A stretch of DNA of 5,800 nt, taken from Coriobacteriales bacterium. GTDB lineage: Bacteria > Actinomycetota > Coriobacteriia > Coriobacteriales > UBA8131. The DNA lies in the NCBI GenBank assembly GCA_031267175.1, contig JAIRZP010000068.1, positions 1 to 5,800 of the forward strand, given 5' to 3'. Made by a program: the position numbers and the translations under genes. The notes below the pieces were generated by a model, which saw nothing but the letters and a program-made list of their open reading frames with translations, was not told the origin of the DNA and did no database searches. This document shows, in pieces, positions 1 through 5,301 of the stretch. Within the stretch, counting starts at the first letter, position 1; each line of letters starts with the position of its first letter.

Positions 1-257
1 CAGGGGGATAGGCTCAAGTGTGGGCTGCGTATGCATGCCTACATTGTAAAGGATACCGTGGCCTCAGCAAAACCTCGTGCAGGATTGGATTCCACTGCTG
101 GCACTCGTGTAGCCAGCTGTTCACACCCTTTCTGCGAGCGAGCCCTTCGGCTGCGCTCAGGACAGGCTCCGCGAGCGCGGCAATCCAGTCCTTGAAACAA
201 GGATCCTGGTGAAAGTAAGGCTATTCAGAGGTGATAGACATGGATTTGATTGTTTCG
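1..257. other. Left-edge region without a supported gene
   Basis: I see no convincing gene here. A plus-strand frame is open from base 1 into the repeat, but it lacks a recognisable domain and runs straight through the repeat sequence, so it does not look coding. The only clear content is the repeat at 133-202. No T-tailed hairpin lies immediately downstream of the methyltransferase stop codon (258-260, minus strand). Confidence 0.5.
133..202 (-). repeat. Dispersed palindromic repeat, copy 1 (single long arm)
   Basis: This 70-base stretch matches the reverse complement of 3621-3690 with 2 mismatches. It carries the core AGCCCTTCGGCT, then GCTCAGGACAGGC, CGCGAGCGCGG, CAATCCAGT and CTTGAAACAAGG. 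The outer end found in the complete copy (CTGTCATT) is missing: bases before 133 do not match. It contains small self-complementary blocks (AGCC/GGCT around CTTC, and CCGCG/CGCGG), so it can fold. It lies 55 bases beyond the 3' end of the methyltransferase gene. Similar palindromic intergenic repeats are widespread in environmental bacteria and are non-coding, although they often yield spurious ORFs. Confidence 0.85.
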
Positions 258-1100
258 CTATGCCTCTGGCTTCTGTGCCTCAAAGATAACGCTGCCCGAG
301 ACCCCGTCTATTGCGCTGGCAAGGCCTTTGAGAGGGGCAAACTGGTCTTCGCGGCCGCGCGCGAGGGCCTTCTCCTCCAAGCGTGCGTAGCTATACACGG
401 TGGTCTGCGACGCTACGACCCGCTCAAAGCCGACCGACTCAAAGAGGGCCTGGTACTCCTCCAGCGAGCTCATGCCGTTGAGACAGCCCAGGTAGCTACA
501 CAGCGCGTCGTAGGCCTCAGTCGGTATGGGTGCCAGCGACACGATGTCTGAGATAATGATGCGCCCGCCGGGCCTGAGTACCCTGAAAGCCTCGCGCAGC
601 ACCGAGCGCTTGTTGGCGCTGAAATTGAGGACGCAGTTGGAAAGCACCGCGTCAACGCTCCTGTTTGGCAGGGGGATGTCCTCGATATGGCCCTTGAGAA
701 ACTCCACGTTGGTTACCTGGGCCTCTTCCGCGTTCCTGGCCGCGAGCGCAAGCATCTCATCGGTCATGTCGAGGCCATAGACATACACGGTGCTCCCCAC
801 CTGCTGGGCCGCGATAAGCGCGTCCGCTCCCCCGCCGCTTCCAAGGTCAAGGACAGTTTCGCCCGGCTGCAAGGCAGCCCGTCCCACAGAATCAGCGCAC
901 CCACGGCACGATGACACGGCGGCCTTGGGGAGGCTTGCCACACGCTCCGCACCGTGCACAGCGGCGGCGACCTCCTCGCCCATCTGCCTGGCCCGGCTTT
1001 GCGCGCCTTCCTTAAGATCACCGCTACAATCCTCTGCCTTGCGCGCCACGTCTGCGTAGTGGTCTCGCACACCGGTGAGAGTATCTGTTGAGGTCTTCAT
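258..1100 (-). CDS. arsM: SAM-dependent methyltransferase, arsenite methyltransferase (ArsM) family
   Basis: Likely cytosolic enzyme that transfers methyl groups from S-adenosylmethionine to trivalent arsenic, by family. The 280-residue protein has a class I fold: motif I VLDLGSGGGADA (about 83-94), the acidic loop GLDMTDEM (109-116), SNCVLNF (155-160) and FRVLRPGGRIIISDIV (172-187). ArsM-type enzymes bind As(III) through conserved cysteines; here C156 in SNCVLNF and C206 in YLGCLNG fit the two C-terminal sites, and C65/C68 in SCRGCADSV sit where small ArsMs usually have a SLGCGNP-like segment. Length is normal for the family. I start at the ATG at 1100, with TAAGG five bases upstream; a GTG at 1106 would add two residues. 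It is divergent from the desulfurase/radical SAM pair, and no arsR, arsB, arsC or arsA is visible. A related methyltransferase acting on another substrate cannot be excluded; the family call is firm, the arsenic substrate less so. Confidence 0.8.
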   Translation of the reverse strand: MKTSTDTLTGVRDHYADVARKAEDCSGDLKEGAQSRARQMGEEVAAAVHGAERVASLPKAAVSSCRGCADSVGRAALQPGETVLDLGSGGGADALIAAQQVGSTVYVYGLDMTDEMLALAARNAEEAQVTNVEFLKGHIEDIPLPNRSVDAVLSNCVLNFSANKRSVLREAFRVLRPGGRIIISDIVSLAPIPTEAYDALCSYLGCLNGMSSLEEYQALFESVGFERVVASQTTVYSYARLEEKALARGREDQFAPLKGLASAIDGVSGSVIFEAQKPEA

Positions 1101-1105
1101 ACACA

Positions 1106-1117
1106 CCTTACCTTTCC
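1106..1117 (-). promoter_or_regulatory. Ribosome binding site region of the methyltransferase gene
   Basis: Read on the minus strand this is GGAAAGG followed directly by TAAGG. TAAGG lies 5 bases before the ATG at 1100, while GGAAAGG lies 4 bases before an in-frame GTG at 1106. Either start is possible; the ATG with TAAGG is preferred, and the difference is only two residues. Confidence 0.5.
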
Positions 1118-1132
1118 GGGTTCACTCCCCTA

Positions 1133-1220
1133 TCACTCTGAGCGAACTCAGCAAGCGCGGCAGTCCAAGAATGACAAGCAAGGATTGGATTGCCGCGTCG
1201 CTACGCTCCTCGCAATGACA
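1133..1220. repeat. Dispersed palindromic repeat, degenerate copy 2
   Basis: The right half (about 1179-1220) reads AAGGATTGGATTGCCGCG followed by TCGCTACGCTCCTCGCAATGACA. This closely resembles the reverse complement of the left arm of the element at 3541-3697. The left half (1133-1173) is a decayed counterpart, with CACTCTGAGCG in place of CATTGCGAGCG, AGCGCGGCAGTCCA, and then AATGACA. The whole is therefore an imperfect inverted repeat of about 88 bases. It fills much of the gap between the divergent methyltransferase and desulfurase genes, so it probably lies within or next to their 5' regions. Confidence 0.7.
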
Positions 1221-1325
1221 AAGAGAGGGCCAATTCCCGCTTGCCATCCTCTGATTATCAGCTACACTTAGGGGTGCTACTAGAGCAACTCTACTAACAT
1301 TGTAGCGTACCCGGCGGGAGCCTTT

Positions 1326-2495
1326 ATGCAGAAACTATACTTTGACAACGCCTCGACGAGTTTTCCCAAGCCGCCCGGTGTGGCCAAGGCCGTGGTGCAG
1401 TATATCGAGGACGTCGGTTGCAACCTCGACCGGAGCGGCTACGGCACGAGCTGTGTCCTCAACCGCAAGACCCGCTACGCCCGCACCAAGCTGGCCGAGC
1501 TCTTTAACGCGCCGGACCTCAGACAGGTGGTGCTCATGCCCTCCATCACCTACGCGCTCAACATCGTTATCAAGGGCCTGTTCAAACGCGGCGACCACGT
1601 GCTCGTCTCGTCCATGGAGCACAACGCCGTCACCCGCCCGCTTTTTCAACTGCGCCAGGAGGGCGTGCATTTTGACTTCATCCCCTGCAACAGCAAGGGA
1701 GAACTGGATCCCACGGACATCAAGCCCTGCATCCGCCCCACAACCCGGGCCATCATCACGCTGCACGCCTCCAACGTGTGCGGCACCGTGTTGCCCATCC
1801 GCGAGATTGGTGCCGTCGCGCGTGAGCACGAGCTGCTCTACATCGTTGACAGCGCCCAGAGTGCCGGTGTCCTGCCCCTCGACCTCAAGCAGGACAACAT
1901 CTCCATTCTCTGCTTTGCCGCGCATAAGGGGCTCCTCGGGCCTCCGGGTGTCGGCGGCTTCATCATCCCTCCCGAGCTGGCCGAGCGGATAACCCCGATC
2001 GTCGTGGGCGGGACCGGTGTCATGAGCGAGCTGGACGAGGTGCCGGCCGAGACTCCCATGCGCTTTGAGTCCGGCACGCCCAATCTCATGGGCTACTATG
2101 GCTTGGCCGCCTCCCTCGCCTGGATACACCGCGTAGGCATCAACCGCATTCATGAAAAAGAGAAGGAGAACTGGCAGCGGCTTTTGCGCGGCGTGCAGCA
2201 GATAGACGGCCTGCGCATCCACGGCACGCAGGACCCTGACCGCAGTGTCAGCGTGCTGGCTGTTGACGCGCCGGGCCTGGCTCTGGGCAGGATTGCCTGG
2301 AGGCTCGACAACCACTACCACATCATCACGCGTTGTGGCCTGCACTGCGCCCCCTGGGCCAACCGCACCCTGGGCACCTTTCCCGAAGGGACGATACGCC
2401 TCTCCCCCGGCTACTTTACGACGAAGCGCGACATTGACACGGTATTGCAGGCGCTGAAGGAATCCCTGCACTACGTCCGCAGGAGGTCAGTATGA
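1326..2495 (+). CDS. Cysteine desulfurase family protein (class V aminotransferase fold)
   Basis: PLP-dependent cytosolic enzyme of 389 residues, expected to remove sulfur (or selenium) from cysteine or selenocysteine and carry it as a persulfide. Visible hallmarks: N-terminal YFDNASTSFPKP (5-16), H99 in SSMEHNA that would stack on PLP, D175/Q178 in VDSAQSAG, Schiff-base lysine K201 in AAHKGLLGP, FESGTPN (247-253), the probable persulfide cysteine C341 in GLHCAP, and R357 in TIRLSPGYFTT for the substrate carboxylate. The short GLHCAP active-site segment and overall pattern resemble the EF2568-like family (TIGR01977) more than the IscS or SufS housekeeping types; some relatives occur in selenium-related loci. 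An additional cysteine, C337, lies four residues before C341. The ATG has GGGAG at 1316-1320, five bases upstream. The stop overlaps the next start as ATGA, which implies translational coupling. Family is secure; the exact acceptor is unknown. Confidence 0.9.
   Translation: MQKLYFDNASTSFPKPPGVAKAVVQYIEDVGCNLDRSGYGTSCVLNRKTRYARTKLAELFNAPDLRQVVLMPSITYALNIVIKGLFKRGDHVLVSSMEHNAVTRPLFQLRQEGVHFDFIPCNSKGELDPTDIKPCIRPTTRAIITLHASNVCGTVLPIREIGAVAREHELLYIVDSAQSAGVLPLDLKQDNISILCFAAHKGLLGPPGVGGFIIPPELAERITPIVVGGTGVMSELDEVPAETPMRFESGTPNLMGYYGLAASLAWIHRVGINRIHEKEKENWQRLLRGVQQIDGLRIHGTQDPDRSVSVLAVDAPGLALGRIAWRLDNHYHIITRCGLHCAPWANRTLGTFPEGTIRLSPGYFTTKRDIDTVLQALKESLHYVRRRSV
2481..2486 (+). promoter_or_regulatory. 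Shine-Dalgarno AGGAGG for the radical SAM gene
   Basis: A perfect AGGAGG lies inside the last codons of the desulfurase gene, 5 bases before the ATG at 2492. It fixes the start of the radical SAM gene. Together with the 4-base ATGA overlap it indicates that the two proteins are made from one message. Confidence 0.85.
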
Positions 2496-3490
2496 CAGCG
2501 GGCGTGCTGGATAAGGCATCGGCGCAAACCTTGAAACGGGCTGCCGAGCGTGTGCTGGATAAGGTGAGGGAGAAGACACTGGAGAGGGCGGAGCTTCTCT
2601 CTCTCATTCCCTTGTCGGAGGATACCTCCGAGGCCCGGGCGTATATCGCCGCTGCCCGCACAAAGGCTGTGGAACTGGCCGGCCCCTCCGGCCATATCTC
2701 GGCGCAGATAGGCGTGGACGCCTACCCCTGCGAGGGCAATTGCCTGTACTGTGGCTATGCCGCCGTCAATTCCGCGGTAAACGCTGCCGCCACCAAAGAC
2801 CCCGCCAGCCGGGAGCTGGACGCGGATACCATCGTAAGCTATAGCCGGATACTGAGCGAGGCCGGCGTGCACCTCATATCGCTCATGACCACCGAGGACT
2901 ATCCCACGGAGAAGCTGTGCGCTCTCGCAGAGGCTGTCCGTGCGCATATCCCCTCCGCAGTGCGGCTCATGGCCAATACCGGCGAGATCGACCAGCGGCA
3001 GGCTGTACAGCTTAAGGCGAGCGGCTTTGATATGTTCTACCACGCCGTGCGTCTGGGCGAAGGAGTGATAACCGACATCGACCCCGAGGCCCGCAGACGA
3101 AGCATCGCCTGGGGAAAAGAGGCGGGGCTCGTGTTGATGAGTGGCACGGAGCCGCTCTATGAGGGCCAGAGCGCGGAGCTGCTCGCGGATGGTATTATCG
3201 AGGCCGCAGCCTTTGAGCCCTATTACTCCGGCCTCTGCGCGCTCCACGCGGTAGAGGGCACGCGGATGTACCACGAACGCCCCGTGACCCGACCCCGGCT
3301 GCAGTACCTTGCGGCCCTTGCCCGCCTCGCCACCGGCAGCGCGACCATTCTTGGCTTTGTGGGGCACACCAAGTGGCTCAACCTCGGCTTTGATCCCCGG
3401 GGACGGCACAACCCCGTAACGGCCACCGACATCCTCAAGAGCTTTAACCAGACCAAACAGCAGCTTAAAGCGGACGGTTGGCTGGTGTAG
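2492..3490 (+). CDS. Radical SAM protein, BioB/HydE/PylB-like
   Basis: A 332-residue radical SAM enzyme that should bind a [4Fe-4S] cluster and cleave SAM to the 5'-deoxyadenosyl radical. The cluster cysteines are C80, C84 and C87 in CEGNCLYCGY (CxxxCxxC). Other features recall the biotin synthase/HydE/methylornithine synthase superfamily: an N-terminal helical part (1-65), FYHAVRLGEG then TDIDPEARRRSI (182-205), GTEPLYEGQSAEL (218-230) and the C-terminal GF(N)DPRGRHNPVT-like segment (299-310) where BioB-like proteins carry a NPR motif. It lacks the BioB signature YNHNLDT, so it is unlikely to be biotin synthase itself. No hydF/hydG or pylCD genes are visible, which argues against HydE or PylB. 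The overlapping desulfurase gene upstream suggests sulfur (or selenium) chemistry. Possible roles include thiolation of an unknown substrate or cofactor maturation; the substrate cannot be read from sequence. Confidence 0.85.
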   Translation: MTAGVLDKASAQTLKRAAERVLDKVREKTLERAELLSLIPLSEDTSEARAYIAAARTKAVELAGPSGHISAQIGVDAYPCEGNCLYCGYAAVNSAVNAAATKDPASRELDADTIVSYSRILSEAGVHLISLMTTEDYPTEKLCALAEAVRAHIPSAVRLMANTGEIDQRQAVQLKASGFDMFYHAVRLGEGVITDIDPEARRRSIAWGKEAGLVLMSGTEPLYEGQSAELLADGIIEAAAFEPYYSGLCALHAVEGTRMYHERPVTRPRLQYLAALARLATGSATILGFVGHTKWLNLGFDPRGRHNPVTATDILKSFNQTKQQLKADGWLV

Positions 3491-3871
3491 CAGGGCGAGC
3501 ACGGCGGGGAGTCAACGGTGAGGCTGCTAGTTCACACCCACTGTCATTACGAGGAGCGCATCGCGCGACGCGGCAATCCAGTCCTTCCATGTCATCTCTG
3601 GGTAACCTTTTTACCATCTCCCTTGTTTCAAGTACTGGATTGCCGCGCTCGCGGAGCCTGTCCTGAGCGTAGCCGAAGGGCTCGCTCGCAATGACAGAGA
3701 AGGGCTGAATTGTAACGCTGGCAGTAACCGTTCTGCGCCTTTCTTCGTCTTTCTCCCTCTGGGAGGCCTTGCTCATAGTATACTCAGTATCCGCATGTTT
3801 CCCCAAAGTTGCAGCAGCTAATCTGCTGAGAGACGCTGCTTGCGGCTTGGCTCCAGAAGAGAGAGGCGTAT
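3491..3871. other. 381-base intergenic region dominated by a palindromic repeat
   Basis: No gene is supported here. Positions 3541-3697 are the repeat element. The remainder (3698-3871) is leader sequence for the DUF4491 gene. A near-consensus -10-like TATACT occurs at 3779-3784 but has no -35 partner at the usual spacing, so no promoter is called. The Shine-Dalgarno of the next gene, GAGAGG, is at 3861-3866. Open frames crossing this gap are translations of the repeat. Confidence 0.6.
3541..3697. repeat. Complete palindromic repeat element, copy 3 (long inverted repeat)
   Basis: The ends are inverted repeats: CTGTCATTACGAG from 3541 pairs with CTCGCAATGACAG ending at 3697 (one mismatch). 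The inner arm ends, GCGGCAATCCAGTCCTT (3570-3586) and its partner at 3630-3646, also pair with one mismatch. The right arm is longer: it carries an additional segment with AGCCGAAGGGCT and the CAGGC...CTGAGC block that the left arm replaces with a shorter GC-rich stretch. The centre (about 3587-3629) is unique and not self-complementary. No transposase is encoded. It resembles a MITE-like or REP-like non-coding element and, lying after the radical SAM gene, could also act as a transcript-end hairpin. Confidence 0.85.
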
Positions 3872-4156
3872 ATGAACTTTGCCGGCATTATTGTTGGTGC
3901 GTGCACGTTTTTGATTATCGGGCTCTGTCATCCCCTGGTTATCAAGGCGGAATACTACATCGGGCTGAAGATATGGCCGTTTTTTCTCATAGTTGGCCTG
4001 GGCTGCATTGCCGGAGCGCTGTTTATTACAGACGATATCATCTCCTCGCTCCTGGCCGTGCTGGGCTTCTCTTCTCTCTGGAGCATCCATGAGCTGTTTG
4101 CTCAAAAAAAGCGGGTGGAGAAGGGCTGGTTTCCCAAACATCCTCACAAAGAGTGA
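3872..4156 (+). CDS. DUF4491 family small membrane protein
   Basis: A 94-residue protein with three hydrophobic segments: about residues 4-23, 35-53 and 56-72. Conserved-looking landmarks recalled from the DUF4491 family (Pfam PF14898) are GLCHPLVIKAEYYIG near the first loop, FSSLWSIHELFAQKKRVEKGWFPK near the C-terminus and a basic hydrophilic tail. It is expected to sit in the cytoplasmic membrane; no biochemical function is known for the family. Full length for the family. The ATG is preceded by GAGAGG at 3861-3866, five bases upstream. It is 381 bases downstream of the radical SAM gene with a repeat element between, so it is probably a separate transcription unit. The next gene starts 192 bases later on the same strand. 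Confidence 0.85.
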   Translation: MNFAGIIVGACTFLIIGLCHPLVIKAEYYIGLKIWPFFLIVGLGCIAGALFITDDIISSLLAVLGFSSLWSIHELFAQKKRVEKGWFPKHPHKE

Positions 4157-4287
4157 GAGAACTCACCATAATCTTCAGAAATGCAGGGATCAGACCGCGA
4201 AGCGAATTTGCAGTGAGTAACGGCCGAGCAGATACTGCAGGAACCCGCGCAGGAAAAAGAGTGGTACACTCAACATGCAACACGCAC

Positions 4288-4315
4288 CACCAAGGGAGAC
4301 GATGAGTCCCAGGTG
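4288..4315 (+). other. Possible stem-loop in the leader of the NYN gene
   Basis: CACC at 4288-4291 and GGGA at 4294-4297 can pair with TCCC at 4307-4310 and GGTG at 4312-4315, giving a two-part stem (4+4 bp, AA/A internal bulge) with a 9-base loop. It is followed by only TTT and then C residues, so it is a weak terminator candidate at best. It ends 33 bases before the NYN gene start and may be a structured leader or have no function. Confidence 0.3.
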
Positions 4316-4335
4316 TTTCCCCAGACAACTTACAG

Positions 4336-4342
4336 AGAAAGG
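4336..4342 (+). promoter_or_regulatory. Ribosome binding site AGAAAGG deciding the NYN gene start
   Basis: AGAAAGG lies 6 bases before the ATG at 4349. A GTG at 4313 in the same frame would add 12 residues, but its nearest purine-rich site (GGGAG around 4294) is about 14 bases away and the extra residues do not look like part of the domain. The ATG at 4349 is therefore preferred. Confidence 0.65.
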
Positions 4343-4348
4343 CATTCC

Positions 4349-5275
4349 ATGGCCGATTCCATGCATATAGCGGTACTGATAGACTCCGAGAACATCTCCG
4401 CGCACTATATCTCCGCCATTCTCGACGAGGTGGCAGCCTACGGCATAGCCTCGGTGCGGCGCATCTACGGCGACTGGACCAGCCCCCACGCCGTCAAATG
4501 GAAGGACGCGCTCCTCGACAGCAGTCTTACCCCCATGCAGCAGTTTGGCAATACGAGCCATAAGAACTCAACCGACTCGGCGATGATAATCGACGCGATG
4601 GACATTCTCTATTCGGGGGATGTCAACGGCTACTGCATCGTTTCGTCAGACAGCGACTTTACCCGCCTCGCGAGCCGCCTGCGCGAATCCGGGGCGTTGG
4701 TACTCGGCATGGGAGAGGAAAAGACCCCGCTGTCCTTCCGGAAGGCCTGTACCAAGTTCGTCACGCTGGAAAACCTCATCAAAAGCGACGAGACCCGTCC
4801 GCAGGAGAGCGTCCTGGACGTCTCCAAGATAGAGCGCACCGTCAGCGACATCATTGTTTCAAATGAAGGCCTGGGCAAACGCACCCGGCTCTCGGGCGTG
4901 GGCAATGAGCTGAGCAACAAGTACTCGGACTTTGACGTGAGGAACTACGGCTACTCCTCGCTCTCGCGTTTTCTCGATGAGATGCCGCGCTTTGACCTCG
5001 TGCGCGAGGGCAACGACTACCTTGTCACGCTCAGCAGGACCGCCCCTGTCAAGGAGGCCGTGACCGACCTCATCAGGGAGACGCTCATCGAGGCACCGCA
5101 TCAGGAGATGGGCCTGAGCGAACTCGGCAATATCGTCCGCAACCAGTTCTCCGACTTTGACCAGCGCGACTACGGATACACACAGTTCTCAAAGTTCGTC
5201 GCAAGCATCAAAGGCGTCCAGATCGTACACTCAGAAGGAAACCGACAAAGCGCGGCCTTAGATACGCAGGCATAG
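4349..5275 (+). CDS. NYN-domain (LabA/DUF88-like) protein with two OST-HTH/LOTUS domains
   Basis: A 308-residue cytosolic protein, probably an RNA-binding ribonuclease. The N-terminal PIN-like NYN domain (about 5-145) opens with AVLIDSENIS; acidic residues expected at a metal site are D12, D76 or D82 in STDSAMIIDAMD, and D101/D103 in SSDSDF. Two C-terminal repeats follow, about residues 156-228 and 232-305. They share SDFDVRNYGYSSLSRFL and SDFDQRDYGYTQFSKFV, spaced 75 residues apart, which is the pattern of OST-HTH/LOTUS winged-helix domains that bind RNA. NYN plus LOTUS is a known bacterial architecture and echoes eukaryotic MARF1-type proteins. RNA target and role are unknown. The gene has its own leader of 192 bases after DUF4491 and is convergent with the next gene, with only 26 bases between stop codons and no clear terminator in that gap. 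Confidence 0.88.
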   Translation: MADSMHIAVLIDSENISAHYISAILDEVAAYGIASVRRIYGDWTSPHAVKWKDALLDSSLTPMQQFGNTSHKNSTDSAMIIDAMDILYSGDVNGYCIVSSDSDFTRLASRLRESGALVLGMGEEKTPLSFRKACTKFVTLENLIKSDETRPQESVLDVSKIERTVSDIIVSNEGLGKRTRLSGVGNELSNKYSDFDVRNYGYSSLSRFLDEMPRFDLVREGNDYLVTLSRTAPVKEAVTDLIRETLIEAPHQEMGLSELGNIVRNQFSDFDQRDYGYTQFSKFVASIKGVQIVHSEGNRQSAALDTQA

Positions 5276-5301
5276 GCAGTGTGGAGCGGGTTGCCTTTGG
5301 T

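Noticed and set aside
18..212. Small plus-strand frame at the left edge
   Set aside because: It runs through repeat copy 1, has no visible ribosome binding site and no domain.
1261..1306. Dyad GCTACA...TGTAGC with inner TGCT/AGCA as a possible operator for the divergent genes
   Set aside because: The arms are only 6 and 4 bases and do not extend, so this is expected by chance.
1335..2471. Long open frame (378 residues) antisense to the desulfurase gene
   Set aside because: It mirrors the strongly supported desulfurase frame and shows no domain; long antisense frames are common opposite GC-rich genes.
2471..3502. Long open frame (343 residues) antisense to the radical SAM gene
   Set aside because: The plus-strand frame has a clear radical SAM cluster motif and a perfect Shine-Dalgarno; the antisense product has no recognisable motif.
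3541..3697. CRISPR array or transposon with its own transposase
   Set aside because: There is one inverted element with no regularly spaced direct repeats and no transposase frame.
3753..3765. Hairpin CTCCC-TCT-GGGAG as a terminator
   Set aside because: Short stem and no T-tract following on either strand.
3465..3806. Minus-strand open frame of 113 residues across the intergenic gap
   Set aside because: Its translation includes FGYAQDRLRERGNP, which is the palindromic repeat read as protein; it overlaps the repeat along most of its length.
3812..3828. Hairpin CAGCAG-CTAAT-CTGCTG upstream of DUF4491
   Set aside because: Stem of only 6 bp, no T-run after it and no known motif; likely chance.
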